Source of the DNA: Pseudobdellovibrionaceae bacterium
GTDB lineage: Bacteria; Bdellovibrionota; Bdellovibrionia; Bdellovibrionales; Bdellovibrionaceae
Assembly: GCA_021731025.1 (NCBI GenBank)
Contig: JAKFYD010000004.1
Location: 1-64,000 of the forward strand
Direction of reading: 5' to 3'
Length of the DNA stretch: 64,000 nt
Both the position numbers and the translations under genes were made by a program. The notes under the pieces were generated by a model. The model did no database searches, was not told where the DNA came from, and saw nothing but the letters and a program-made list of their open reading frames with translations. Of this stretch, positions 30,908-40,399 are shown in pieces. The first letter of the stretch is position 1; the number at the start of each line of letters is the position of its first letter.

Positions 30908-33900
30908 ACCAGCTTCAGTAAATAATTTAATTCTTCGTAAACCGATGACCACGTAATTGTATTCAGGCGTATATTAAGGCGGTTATCCGGGGTGATTGAA
31001 TATTTTTTATTCTCTCGCATGGCGAGCTTGATCACCGTTTCTGTTTTCAGTTTTGTTTTTTCCGTAAATATCAACGAAACAGTTTTTACACCAGCGCTCA
31101 CGTCGCGCACACCAAGATCTTTACACTGTCGTCGAATCAACATCAGTCCCATTAAATTAATGACAGCTTCAGGAAGAGGACCAAATTGATCCTTCAGCTC
31201 GTCTTCGATTTTTTCAAGATCTGCTTCGGATTTAATTTCGGCAAGAGCTTTGTAATAGCTTAACCGAATTCGAATGTCGCCAATGAAGGCTTCGGGTATC
31301 ATAGCAGGAATGCGTAAGTTGATTTCAGGATCGAGCTCGTAGTCTTCGGTGGGTTCTCCTCTTAAATCCTGAAGTGTTTCATTTAAAAGATCGGTGTAAA
31401 GTTCGTAGCCGACAGCGCTAATATGTCCCGACTGTTCTTCGCCCAAAATATTTCCGGCTCCGCGAAGTTCTAAATCGTATTGCGCAATTTTGATTCCACT
31501 TCCCAAAGCTGTATTTTCTTGAATGATTTTTAATCTTTCTAAAGCATCCTTATCTAATTTTTTCTGTCGTGGTAAAATCAGGTAACAGTAAGCTCGCTGT
31601 TTGGAGCGACCAACTCGTCCCCGCAGTTGGTAGAGTTGACTGACACCGAACAGTTGAGCCTGATCGATAAACATTGTGTTGGCGCGGGACACATCCATTC
31701 CGGATTCGACAATAGCGGTACAAATAAGAACGTCGATTTCATGGTGAAAAAAGGCCAACATCGTTTTTTCAAGTTCTTCTTCCTGCATTTGTCCATGGGC
31801 TACCTTGATGCGCGCTTCGGGAACGATCTGACGAATTTCATCGGCTAAGCCGTAAATGGATTGGACACGGTTGTGAATAAAATAAACTTGTCCACCGCGA
31901 TGAATCTCCGAGGTGATAGCTTTGCGAATCGTTTCAGGATCAAACTTGCAAATAAATGTTCGTGTCGGTAATCGATCGACAGGAGCGGTGTTGATCAAAC
32001 TTAGATCTCTCACTCCGAACAAACTCATATTGAGGGTGCGAGGAATCGGGGTTGCCGATAGAGAAAGATTATCGACGGAGGTTTTTAATTTTTTTATTTT
32101 CTCTTTATGAGTGACCCCAAATTTTTGCTCTTCATCAATGATCAAGAGACCTAAATTGTTGAATACAACATCTTTGGATAACAATCGGTGTGTTCCGATG
32201 ATGATACTGACGCGACCATTTTTTAAACCCTCGACAGTTTTTTTCGCATCAGCCGTTGAAACAAATCGATTTAAAACTTCGATGGTTACTGGCCATCCAG
32301 AAAAGCGTTTTTTAAATGTTTCTATATGTTGAAAGGTAAGCACTGTTGTCGGAGCTAAAACCGCAACCTGTTTTCCATTTTGGACCGCGATGAAGGCTGC
32401 TCGCATGGCGACCTCTGTCTTTCCGAAGCCAACATCACCGCAGATCAAACGATCCATCGGTTTTGTCGACGAAAAATCTTTTATCAGATCTTCAATCGCC
32501 CGATTTTGATCATCGGTCTCGGTGTAAGGGAAACCGTTTTCGAATTTAATGAGATCATCTTTGGGAAGTTGAAAAGGAGGACGATGAATTTCCGCACGTT
32601 TCGCATACAGAAGTAAAAGGTCATGAGCCACTTCCTTCAGATGAGAACGAACCTTGGCTTTTGTTTTCTCCCAGCCTGGTCCACCCAGTTTATCCAGCGC
32701 CATGGTTGCGGAAGCGCCAGAATATTTTTGAAGTTGTCCAACACGATAAACTGGAAGGTAAAGTCGGTCTTTCTCTTTATAAGAAAGTTGAATAAATTCA
32801 CTCTCAACCCCATTGATGGACATCAATTTCAAGCCTTCGTATTGGCCAATACCATGCTTGATATGAACGACAAGGTCACCGGGCTTAAGATCGCCAAAGT
32901 TAAGGCGTTTAGCTTGAGTTTGAAAATCTTCGGAAGCTTTTCTTTCCCGCAAGCGATCTTTTTTTCCAAAAAAATCGGACTCAGTCAGAAAAACAAGTCT
33001 CTCTTCATCTAACCGTAAACTTTCCCCTAAATGGCGAGGAATAAGATGAATTAAATCTGCGTGGGAATCCTGTTCGTGAAGCCAAGTGTCCCACATATAG
33101 TCGTCGCTATCTACCTTAGCTAAGCGAAACTCCATTCGCTCTAGCAAAAGACGCAGTCTTTCCATTTGCGAACTGCTCTTGATGGCAATGAAGATGCGCT
33201 GATGATCTTCCTTCCAAGTACTTAATTTGTGCTTAATACTTTGCAGCCAATTTTCGCTCCCGACCGTAGACGTCAGAGCGATGTTAGAAAAGTCGGTTGT
33301 TCGTCGAGTGCGATACGGAATACTGGATTCAGGGTCTTTTTTTTCATCAATGAATTCAAGATCGGTGAATTCAATTTTTCGCCCTTCTTCGGGAAACGAA
33401 ATTTTTTCGTAGGGTAAAAAGAAGTCTTCGACAGCGGGCCTTAATGTGGCCGAAGGTGAATTTTCAAAAGCCGTTTTAAGCTCAGCCCAAAAGGAGTCAT
33501 TAGCTTGAGAAAGTTGCGAGGAATCGAGAGTCCAAACGTTCAATGGTGTTGAAAAGTACTCGATAGGCCAAGAAGGATATTTGTAAAAGTAAGGCAAAAG
33601 GTATTCAATGCCCAGAAAATAAGATTTTTGCACAACTTGTCGCAAAGAATCCTCGCGTTCAAACTCATCAACGGTGCGACCCTCTAGAGACTGTCGAAAT
33701 CTGGACACCAAGTTTTCATACTCGCTATCGAGATAAAGAACTTCGCGAGTAGGAATCAGCGAAAATGAAAGTATGTTTTCGAGACTGCGCTGATCTGCGG
33801 GGCTAAAGGTACGCAGGCTTTCTATTTGTTCTCCAAAAAGTTCAACGCGGACTGGGTGAAGCATTGAAGGCGAAAAAATATCTAAAATGCCTCCGCGATA

Positions 33901-34443
33901 AGCAAATTGACCCCGATCTTCGACTAAAGGTGAAGCTTCATATCCCAACTCACCAAGGAAACGATGAATGTTTTCGGGAATCTCTTCGCCAACTTTTAAA
34001 ACCAAAGATTTTTCTGTCATCACCGAGTAAGGCAAAGTTCTTTGACCAAGACCTTGAGGCGTTGATAAAAAAATCTGCCCTGGTTGAGCCCCCATCGCTG
34101 CATTTAAAAAATGAAGTCGATCAAAAGGAATATTTGTTCGCGGAGTTAAGCCGTCGTAAGGGAGAACATCGAACTCAGGAAGAATCGCAAGGGATCGACG
34201 GGGATCAAAGAACTCAAATATCTGCTGAAACTGATAGCACTCTGCAATACTTGAAAAAATAATCAAGTGCGGCAAGTTATTAATAATTTTAGAGTTTAAC
34301 TGAGACAACACATAGGCAAGCGACAACAGCGAAGAACCTCCACTGATGTGTAAAGAGTGATGACGTGTTTCGAAAGCTCTTTGAATTAAACTTTCGAGTC
34401 TGGTGTGTGTTGATTCCATAATCATTTCAAAGTTTTTTACCAT
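30904..34443 (-). CDS. mfd: Transcription-repair coupling factor Mfd
   Basis: Mfd removes RNA polymerase stalled at DNA lesions and recruits UvrA. The 1179-residue protein has all the expected parts: UvrB-like N-terminal region with LPEFDVLPYDGLTP and the RGGILDIF segment, an RNA-polymerase-binding domain (GDLVVHIKHGIGQYEGL, about residue 520), a RecG-like translocase with Walker A GDVGFGKT (about 669–676), DEEQKFGV, SATPIPRTL and QLRGRVGRS, and a C-terminal domain. Start uncertain by a few residues (MVKNFEMIMEST). It is convergent with the outer-membrane protein gene and divergent from nuoA. Confidence 0.97.
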   Translation of the reverse strand: MVKNFEMIMESTHTRLESLIQRAFETRHHSLHISGGSSLLSLAYVLSQLNSKIINNLPHLIIFSSIAECYQFQQIFEFFDPRRSLAILPEFDVLPYDGLTPRTNIPFDRLHFLNAAMGAQPGQIFLSTPQGLGQRTLPYSVMTEKSLVLKVGEEIPENIHRFLGELGYEASPLVEDRGQFAYRGGILDIFSPSMLHPVRVELFGEQIESLRTFSPADQRSLENILSFSLIPTREVLYLDSEYENLVSRFRQSLEGRTVDEFEREDSLRQVVQKSYFLGIEYLLPYFYKYPSWPIEYFSTPLNVWTLDSSQLSQANDSFWAELKTAFENSPSATLRPAVEDFFLPYEKISFPEEGRKIEFTDLEFIDEKKDPESSIPYRTRRTTDFSNIALTSTVGSENWLQSIKHKLSTWKEDHQRIFIAIKSSSQMERLRLLLERMEFRLAKVDSDDYMWDTWLHEQDSHADLIHLIPRHLGESLRLDEERLVFLTESDFFGKKDRLRERKASEDFQTQAKRLNFGDLKPGDLVVHIKHGIGQYEGLKLMSINGVESEFIQLSYKEKDRLYLPVYRVGQLQKYSGASATMALDKLGGPGWEKTKAKVRSHLKEVAHDLLLLYAKRAEIHRPPFQLPKDDLIKFENGFPYTETDDQNRAIEDLIKDFSSTKPMDRLICGDVGFGKTEVAMRAAFIAVQNGKQVAVLAPTTVLTFQHIETFKKRFSGWPVTIEVLNRFVSTADAKKTVEGLKNGRVSIIIGTHRLLSKDVVFNNLGLLIIDEEQKFGVTHKEKIKKLKTSVDNLSLSATPIPRTLNMSLFGVRDLSLINTAPVDRLPTRTFICKFDPETIRKAITSEIHRGGQVYFIHNRVQSIYGLADEIRQIVPEARIKVAHGQMQEEELEKTMLAFFHHEIDVLICTAIVESGMDVSRANTMFIDQAQLFGVSQLYQLRGRVGRSKQRAYCYLILPRQKKLDKDALERLKIIQENTALGSGIKIAQYDLELRGAGNILGEEQSGHISAVGYELYTDLLNETLQDLRGEPTEDYELDPEINLRIPAMIPEAFIGDIRIRLSYYKALAEIKSEADLEKIEDELKDQFGPLPEAVINLMGLMLIRRQCKDLGVRDVSAGVKTVSLIFTEKTKLKTETVIKLAMRENKKYSITPDNRLNIRLNTITWSSVYEELNYLLKLV

Positions 34444-34452
34444 TTATATTTC

Positions 34453-34481
34453 TTGGAATTCAATCTCTGGATGAGTATAAC
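34453..34481 (+). promoter_or_regulatory. Sigma-70-type promoter of the nuo operon
   Basis: TTGGAA (34453–34458), 17-base spacer, TATAAC (34476–34481): 4/6 and 5/6 matches with ideal spacing, placed 37 bases before the nuoA ATG in the short mfd–nuoA gap. A ribosome site AAGGAG lies just before the start. Confidence 0.72.
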
Positions 34482-34518
34482 TAAATGATTCAAGACGAGA
34501 ATTCAAAAAGGAGTCAGT

Positions 34519-34890
34519 ATGCCTTTGGGTGGCGTCATTTTTTTATCGGTTTTTATCGCCATATTTGGATATATTCTTATTTTGCTGGCCCGCTTTATTG
34601 GTGGCCGTCGTACAAATAATTCAGCAGTTAAAAGAGACCTTTACGAGTGTGGCCTGGTTGGCCAAGATAAAAAAGACACTAAAGTTTCCGTTAAATTCTA
34701 TCTGACAGCCATTCTTTTTATTCTTTTCGATATTGAAATTATTTTTCTTTATCCTTGGAGCTTAACTTTCCGTGAATTTATCAGCGCGGGTTCAGGTGGC
34801 CCTGTTTTTATTAGCATGATGATCTTTTTAGGAATTTTTATTTTTGGTTTATTTTGGGAAGTTAAATCAAAAGCTCTGGAGTGGGACTAA
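34519..34890 (+). CDS. nuoA: NADH-quinone oxidoreductase subunit A
   Basis: NuoA is a small three-helix subunit of the membrane arm of respiratory complex I. The 123-residue protein has the typical loop YECGLVGQDKKD (conserved Y-E-C-G) followed by KFYLTAILFILFDIEIIFLYPW, where the FDIE/IFLYPW sequence is diagnostic. First gene of the nuoA–H–J–K–L–M–N set, with nuoH starting on the next base after the stop. The subunits normally found between A and H (B, C, D, E, F, G) are not here. Confidence 0.97.
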   Translation: MPLGGVIFLSVFIAIFGYILILLARFIGGRRTNNSAVKRDLYECGLVGQDKKDTKVSVKFYLTAILFILFDIEIIFLYPWSLTFREFISAGSGGPVFISMMIFLGIFIFGLFWEVKSKALEWD

Positions 34891-36012
34891 ATGGGAAAAG
34901 ACCTTTTTGAAATTACGGTCAACGGGATAAAACTCATTCTTATTTTTCTAATGATGGTGCAGGCTGTGCCTATATTAGTTTGGCTTGAGCGTCGAGGTTC
35001 TGCCTTTATTCAAAATCGCTTTGGTCCTAATCGCGTGGGCCCCTTGGGATTGCTGCAGCTTCTTGCTGATGCTGTTAAATTTCTTAACAAAGAAGACTTT
35101 GCTCCGGATAAGGCTGTTAAATCTTTGTTTTATGCGGCACCTGTTTTTGCTTTGATTCCTGCGACCCTGGCTTTTTGTGCTGTACCGATGTCAGTCCCTT
35201 TGACGATTGGTGAATATACTTTTCGCATTCAAGGCTACGATATGAATGTTGGAATCGTTTTTATTTTAGGTGTTTCATCCTTAGCAGCTTACACCATCCT
35301 TATGGCAGGGTGGGGTTCGGGAAATAAATTTTCTTTGCTGGGCGCTCTTCGCGCCAGTGCACAAATCATCAGTTACGAATTGGCCTTAGGCCTTTCCATT
35401 GTTGGCGTCATTATGCTGTATGGAACTTTTAATCTTACTGAAATGGTTAACAACCAGATCGGCAGCTTACAGTTCATAGCTTTGGGTCACACGGTGCAAT
35501 CCAATTGGCTTCCAAATTGGGGAATCTTTTATCAGCCCTTAGCCGCTGTTATTTTTTTCGCAGCGGCTTTTGCTGAATCAAATCGGTTACCATTTGATTT
35601 AGCTGAAGGCGAAGCGGAGCTCGTCGCTGGTTTTCACACTGAGTACGGTGGATTTAAGATGCTCATGTTTTTTATCGGTGAGTACGGCCATATGATGTTG
35701 GCTTCGGGCTTGATGGTGACTTTCTTTTTTGGTGGTTACCTAATTCCGTTTGTAACGCCAGAAGCTTTAATGGGATGGATCCAAACTAATCTGACGGAAT
35801 CCCAAACTGCGGCGAATGTTATCTCTACACTTATGCATTTTATTTCTTTCAATATTAAATTCGCTGTTTTTCTGTGGATCTTTATTCAAGTTCGCTGGAC
35901 TTTGCCACGATTCCGCTACGATCAACTTATGGATTTAGGCTGGAAAACAATGTTGCCATGGGCATTGGCGAACACAATTGGAACTGCTGCTGTTATTTAT
36001 TTTGTTTCGTAG
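34891..36012 (+). CDS. nuoH: NADH-quinone oxidoreductase subunit H
   Basis: NuoH forms the quinone-chamber floor where the membrane arm meets the peripheral arm. The 373-residue membrane protein has the signatures VWLERRGSAFIQNRFGPNRVGPLGLLQ-type N-terminal loop and AFAESNRLPFDLAEGEAELVAGFHTEYGG, the acid-rich loop important for quinone coupling. Around eight to nine membrane helices are predicted by eye. It is followed by nuoJ; nuoI, usually the next gene, is absent. Confidence 0.97.
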   Translation: MGKDLFEITVNGIKLILIFLMMVQAVPILVWLERRGSAFIQNRFGPNRVGPLGLLQLLADAVKFLNKEDFAPDKAVKSLFYAAPVFALIPATLAFCAVPMSVPLTIGEYTFRIQGYDMNVGIVFILGVSSLAAYTILMAGWGSGNKFSLLGALRASAQIISYELALGLSIVGVIMLYGTFNLTEMVNNQIGSLQFIALGHTVQSNWLPNWGIFYQPLAAVIFFAAAFAESNRLPFDLAEGEAELVAGFHTEYGGFKMLMFFIGEYGHMMLASGLMVTFFFGGYLIPFVTPEALMGWIQTNLTESQTAANVISTLMHFISFNIKFAVFLWIFIQVRWTLPRFRYDQLMDLGWKTMLPWALANTIGTAAVIYFVS

Positions 36013-36020
36013 GAGGTGAT
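36011..36020 (+). promoter_or_regulatory. Very strong ribosome binding site for nuoJ
   Basis: AGGAGGTGAT is a near-full complement to the 16S rRNA 3' end. It immediately follows the nuoH stop codon and sits 4 bases before the GTG start of nuoJ, supporting that unusual start codon. Confidence 0.7.
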
Positions 36021-36023
36021 TGA

Positions 36024-36569
36024 GTGACGCCTGATGCATTTCTATTTTGGTTACTGACAATAGCAACCCTGGGTGGTGGCTTAGCAGTTATTCTTATGAC
36101 GAATCCTATTTACTCGGCATTGGCGCTTGTATTCACAATGGTAGGCGTCGCAGGATTTTTTGTGACCTTGGGAGCTCACTTTATCGCAGGTGTTCAGCTT
36201 ATTGTTTATGCCGGCGCAGTCATGGTTCTCTTCGTGATGGTGCTCATGCTCTTCGATTTAAGAACAGAAGTGACTGCGTTTACTCGCGGATTGTTTACGG
36301 GTGCCCTAAAGATTTTTTCTGTTGGGGTTTTTGGTGGACTTGTGGTTGGCGCTATTTCAATGGGCTCCAATGTTTTAAATGACAATACGGCCGCTATGAA
36401 ACCTGTTGTTGAAGCCTCGTTAAGCCCGGATGCGCCTACAAAGGCTTTGGGCGAAGCTTTATTTTCTCGTCATATTTTTGGTTTCGAAGCACTAGGGGTT
36501 TTGCTTTTGGTGATCGCGGTTGGGACCGTTGCGCTTTCCCGCAGTCGAGGGGGAACTCATGCTAAATAA
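36024..36569 (+). CDS. nuoJ: NADH-quinone oxidoreductase subunit J
   Basis: NuoJ is an antiporter-adjacent membrane subunit with five helices. The 181-residue protein shows the conserved ALALVFTMVGVAGFFVTLGAHFIAGVQLIVYAGAVMVLFVMVLML segment, in which GAHFIAGVQLIVYAGAVMVLF is the NuoJ hallmark (the pi-bulge helix). Starts at GTG 36024 behind a strong ribosome site. The C-terminus (SRGGTHAK) overlaps the nuoK start. Confidence 0.96.
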   Translation: MTPDAFLFWLLTIATLGGGLAVILMTNPIYSALALVFTMVGVAGFFVTLGAHFIAGVQLIVYAGAVMVLFVMVLMLFDLRTEVTAFTRGLFTGALKIFSVGVFGGLVVGAISMGSNVLNDNTAAMKPVVEASLSPDAPTKALGEALFSRHIFGFEALGVLLLVIAVGTVALSRSRGGTHAK

Positions 36570-36885
36570 TGAAATGTTCGTAGATATTGGTCTTAATCAT
36601 TACCTGGTTGTTTCGGCACTTTTGTTTGCTATGGGCATGGCTGGAGTTCTTCTTCGTCGCAATATTATTGTGATTATGATGTCTATTGAAATCATGCTCA
36701 ATGCGGTGAACTTGACTTTCATTGCTTTCAGTAAATTTACCAATGTTATTGACGGACAAATCATGGTCTTTTTTGTCATGACCATAGCTGCTGCCGAGGC
36801 TGCAGTTGGTTTATCGATCGCTGTCACTATTTTCAAAAAATTTAAAGAAGTGAACATTCGATTTTTCGAACATCTGAAAGGCTAG
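36559..36885 (+). CDS. nuoK: NADH-quinone oxidoreductase subunit K
   Basis: NuoK is a three-helix subunit with two buried glutamates needed for proton transfer. The 108 residues from ATG 36559 include LNHYLVVSALLFAMGMAGVLLRRN and MMSIEIMLNAVNLTF (glutamate in SIEIMLNAVN) plus a second in AAAEAAVGLSIAV. I choose 36559 because GAGGGGG (36547–36553) lies six bases upstream; the upstream frame start at 36520 is inside nuoJ. It overlaps nuoJ by 11 bases. Confidence 0.96.
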   Translation: MLNNEMFVDIGLNHYLVVSALLFAMGMAGVLLRRNIIVIMMSIEIMLNAVNLTFIAFSKFTNVIDGQIMVFFVMTIAAAEAAVGLSIAVTIFKKFKEVNIRFFEHLKG

Positions 36886-36900
36886 AAAGGCACGTTCATC

Positions 36901-38835
36901 ATGAATCACTCGATGCTAATGTCCATTTTAATTCTCAGTCCCTTGGTTGGTTTTTTTCTGAATGGATTTCGTTATCGAAGTCAAAAGGCCAACCTTTCCG
37001 GTGGCATCGCTACGGCGGCTTTGTTCGTTTCATTCATCAGCGCCATTTTACTGGTTAATGAACTGATCGCATTGCCGCCTGAAGCACGAAGAATTCAAAT
37101 CAAATTTTTTGATTGGATTTATATTGATCAATTGAAAATTGATATGGGTTTTGTCGTCGATCAAATCAGCGCCATCATGATTTTGGTCATTACGGGTGTG
37201 GGAACTCTCATCCATATGTTTTCAATTGGTTACATGCACCACGATAAAGGTGTGACAAAATATTTTGCCTACTTAAATTTGTTTGTTTTCAACATGTTGA
37301 TTTTGGTTCTTGGAGACAGTTTATTAACTTTATTCGTTGGCTGGGAAGGCGTTGGATTGTGCTCTTATTTGCTGATTGGTTTTTGGTTCACTGATAAAGA
37401 AAAAGCCACCGCAGGAATGAAAGCATTTATTACAAATCGCATCGGTGATGCGGCTTTCTTGTTAGGAATGTTTGTTCTGTTTGCGACTTTTGGAACTTTA
37501 AATATTCAAGAGCTCAATGCTTTGGCTCCCACTGTTGCTGAAGCCTCATGGTTAGGTGCCGTGACCTTAGGAACTTTATTTTTGTTCATTGGAGCTACCG
37601 GAAAATCAGCACAAATTCCTTTGTATGTTTGGCTTCCCGATGCGATGGCGGGTCCAACTCCGGTATCAGCTTTGATCCATGCGGCAACGATGGTCACCGC
37701 TGGGGTTTACATGATTGTGCGACTTAATCCTTTATTTATCATGGCTCCAAACACGATGATGGTGATTGCTATTATTGGTGCACTGACTGCTGTTTTTGCG
37801 GCCACCATTGGGATTACTCAGTGGGATATTAAAAAAATTCTGGCTTACTCCACGGTTTCACAACTGGGTTATATGTTTTTAGCTGTCGGGGTTGGAGCTT
37901 TTGGTCCCGCGATGTTTCATTTGATGACTCATGCTTTCTTTAAAGCACTCATGTTCTTGGGATCAGGAAGTGTCATCCATTCAATGCACGAAGAACAAGA
38001 CATTCGAAAAATGGGCGGGCTCAAAAAATATATGCCGATCACCCATCTTACGTTTTTTTTGGGCTGGGTCGCGATCATTGGTTTACCACCGTTTGCGGGT
38101 TTTTTCTCGAAAGACGAAATTTTGTGGATGTCGTTTCATTCACCCATGGGACACACGGCACTTTGGGTGTTAGGAGCTTTGGGCGCGACAATGACCGCGT
38201 TTTACATGACTCGTTTGATGTGCCTTACATTTTGGGGACCAAGTCGCGTGCCTAAAAATATTCATCCTCATGAGTCTCCCTGGTTGATGACAGTTCCACT
38301 GATGGTGTTGGGATTCTTGAGCGTTGTTGGCGGGTGGATTGGAATTCCACACGTTATTTCTGAAGTGCTTCCGGGACATCCTCAAAATATTTTTGCAGAT
38401 TGGTTAGCGCCGGCTTTGAAACCAATTCCTAATCTGGGTCACGCAGATGCCAGCCTTGAATGGGGAATGATGGGGGCTTCTGTTTTCCTCGCGATCATTT
38501 CAGCCCTTGTTGCATATAATTTCTATGTTCGGAGCCCCGAAACTCCGAAGCGATTGGCTGAGGCTCTGGGCCCTATCTACCGTTTGGTTTCAAAAAAATA
38601 TCTTGTGGATGAATTGTATTTCGGCGCGATCATCAATCCTTTGGTGAAGCTTTCTCGACATGCTTGGCATCGTATTGATGTGAATCTAATTGATAAAACA
38701 ACTTATGTTGTAGCTGATTTTGTTCGTGGTGGTGGATCTTTAGTCCGTTCGTTACAAACCGGTAACTTACAACAGTACGCGATGTATTTTGGACTTGGAA
38801 TTGTGATCGTGATGGCCGTGATATTAATGAGGTAG
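36901..38835 (+). CDS. nuoL: NADH-quinone oxidoreductase subunit L
   Basis: NuoL is the distal Mrp-antiporter-like proton-pumping subunit with a long lateral helix. The 644-residue protein has the antiporter core: LFVGWEGVGLCSYLLIGFWF with the key glutamate, IPLYVWLPDAMAGPTPVSALIHAATMVTAGVYMI with the conserved P-T-P-V-S-A-L-I-H, and KKILAYSTVSQLGYM with the buried lysine. The C-terminal lateral-helix region (around PKRLAEALGPIYRLVSKKYLVDELYF) is present. It precedes nuoM by four bases. Confidence 0.97.
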   Translation: MNHSMLMSILILSPLVGFFLNGFRYRSQKANLSGGIATAALFVSFISAILLVNELIALPPEARRIQIKFFDWIYIDQLKIDMGFVVDQISAIMILVITGVGTLIHMFSIGYMHHDKGVTKYFAYLNLFVFNMLILVLGDSLLTLFVGWEGVGLCSYLLIGFWFTDKEKATAGMKAFITNRIGDAAFLLGMFVLFATFGTLNIQELNALAPTVAEASWLGAVTLGTLFLFIGATGKSAQIPLYVWLPDAMAGPTPVSALIHAATMVTAGVYMIVRLNPLFIMAPNTMMVIAIIGALTAVFAATIGITQWDIKKILAYSTVSQLGYMFLAVGVGAFGPAMFHLMTHAFFKALMFLGSGSVIHSMHEEQDIRKMGGLKKYMPITHLTFFLGWVAIIGLPPFAGFFSKDEILWMSFHSPMGHTALWVLGALGATMTAFYMTRLMCLTFWGPSRVPKNIHPHESPWLMTVPLMVLGFLSVVGGWIGIPHVISEVLPGHPQNIFADWLAPALKPIPNLGHADASLEWGMMGASVFLAIISALVAYNFYVRSPETPKRLAEALGPIYRLVSKKYLVDELYFGAIINPLVKLSRHAWHRIDVNLIDKTTYVVADFVRGGGSLVRSLQTGNLQQYAMYFGLGIVIVMAVILMR

Positions 38836-38839
38836 AGCA

Positions 38840-40399
38840 ATGATTCTGTCAGCGATAGTTTTTTTACCAATTGTATTTGCTTTAATTTTAACTGTTTGGC
38901 CTAAAGAAAATACCATACGGCCTTTGGCTCTTGGCTTTAGTTTGGTTGAATTTTTCCTTAGTTTAAGCTTGCTGCAAAGGTTTGATCCCAGCACGGCCGC
39001 TTTGCAAATGGTTGAAAAATCCATGTGGATTCCGCGGTTTGGTATTCAGTATTATTTGGGTGTTGACGGAATTTCTTTGTGGTTGGTTTTGCTGACAACT
39101 TTTTTAACTCCCATCATTATTCTAGGGAGCTGGAAATCCATTGAAACTCGGCTGAAGGGTTTTCACGTTGCGATGTTCATTTTGCAAACAGCAATGTTGG
39201 GAACATTCTTAGCGTTGGATGCCGTGTTCTTTTACGTCTTTTGGGAATTATCTTTAATTCCCATGTACTTTATCGTTGGAATTTGGGGAGGCGCGAATCG
39301 CATTTACGCCACCATCAAGTTTTTTATCTACACCATGTTCGGTTCACTGTTGATGTTGGTCGCCATCATTTACATGATGTATCTGACTCAAGAAGCGACA
39401 GGAACGATGAGTGCCAGTATTCTTGATTTCTATAAATTAAAAATTCCTTTTGTTGGTCACGATATCTTCAGTCTGCAGACAATGTTGTTTTTTGCTTTTG
39501 CTTTAGCTTTCGCCATCAAAGTCCCTCTGTTTCCAGTTCACACCTGGTTGCCAGATGCCCACGTCGAAGCGCCCACACCCGGTTCAGTCATTCTGGCTGG
39601 TGTGATGTTGAAAATGGGGACCTACTGTTATTTACGATGGATTATTCCTCTTTTTCCGGAAGCTGCTGAATACTGGGCTTGGATCTTTTTAGTTTTAGGA
39701 ACGGTTGGAATTATTTACGGAGCTTTAGTAGCGATGGTTCAGCCCGACATCAAAAAGCTTGTCGCCTATTCGTCAGTATCACATATGGGCTATATCATCA
39801 TTGGTATGTTCGTCTTCAATCAGTACGGCATCACCGGTGGTTTGTTGCAAATGTTGAATCACGGTATTTCGACGGGAGCTTTGTTCTTATTGATAGGTAT
39901 GATCTACGAACGAACCCACTCACGTGAGATTTCAAAATATGGAGGCTTGGCCGCCGTCGCTCCTATTTATTCCATTTTATTTTTTATTATTACACTTTCA
40001 TCGATTGCAGTTCCATTGACGAATGGTTTTGTCGGTGAATTTTTGATTCTTTTGGGAGTGTTCAAAGCTTATCCAATCTATGCTTACTTCGCAGTTTCCG
40101 GCGTCGTCTTAGGTGCTGTCTATATGTTGTGGATGTTCAAACGAGTTTTCTTTGGAGAGCCCGGAGAACTTTTTAAAGATGAACATCATCCTGTCTCGGA
40201 TTTAAGTTTAAGGGAAATCGCCGTCATGGTTCCTTTGGTGATTATGGTCTTTTGGATGGGACTATTCCCAAATCATTTCATGGATTATTCAAAAGCCAGC
40301 ATTGATCACTTGGTTAAAAATCGAACAAATTACAATCTGACCCAAACGCAAAATACCAATGAAAATGCTCAAGCTCGTTGGCAAGGAGAAGAAAAATGA
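38840..40399 (+). CDS. nuoM: NADH-quinone oxidoreductase subunit M
   Basis: NuoM is the second antiporter-like proton-pumping subunit. The 519-residue protein has VFFYVFWELSLIPMYFIVGIWGG (the conserved WE), VPLFPVHTWLPDAHVEAPTPGSVILAG and KKLVAYSSVSHMGYI with the buried lysine. About 14 membrane helices. The tail is unusually rich in Asn/Gln/Thr (after residue 490: RTNYNLTQTQNTNENAQ), so the last ~25 residues look disordered. The ATG of nuoN overlaps its stop (ATGA). Confidence 0.97.
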   Translation: MILSAIVFLPIVFALILTVWPKENTIRPLALGFSLVEFFLSLSLLQRFDPSTAALQMVEKSMWIPRFGIQYYLGVDGISLWLVLLTTFLTPIIILGSWKSIETRLKGFHVAMFILQTAMLGTFLALDAVFFYVFWELSLIPMYFIVGIWGGANRIYATIKFFIYTMFGSLLMLVAIIYMMYLTQEATGTMSASILDFYKLKIPFVGHDIFSLQTMLFFAFALAFAIKVPLFPVHTWLPDAHVEAPTPGSVILAGVMLKMGTYCYLRWIIPLFPEAAEYWAWIFLVLGTVGIIYGALVAMVQPDIKKLVAYSSVSHMGYIIIGMFVFNQYGITGGLLQMLNHGISTGALFLLIGMIYERTHSREISKYGGLAAVAPIYSILFFIITLSSIAVPLTNGFVGEFLILLGVFKAYPIYAYFAVSGVVLGAVYMLWMFKRVFFGEPGELFKDEHHPVSDLSLREIAVMVPLVIMVFWMGLFPNHFMDYSKASIDHLVKNRTNYNLTQTQNTNENAQARWQGEEK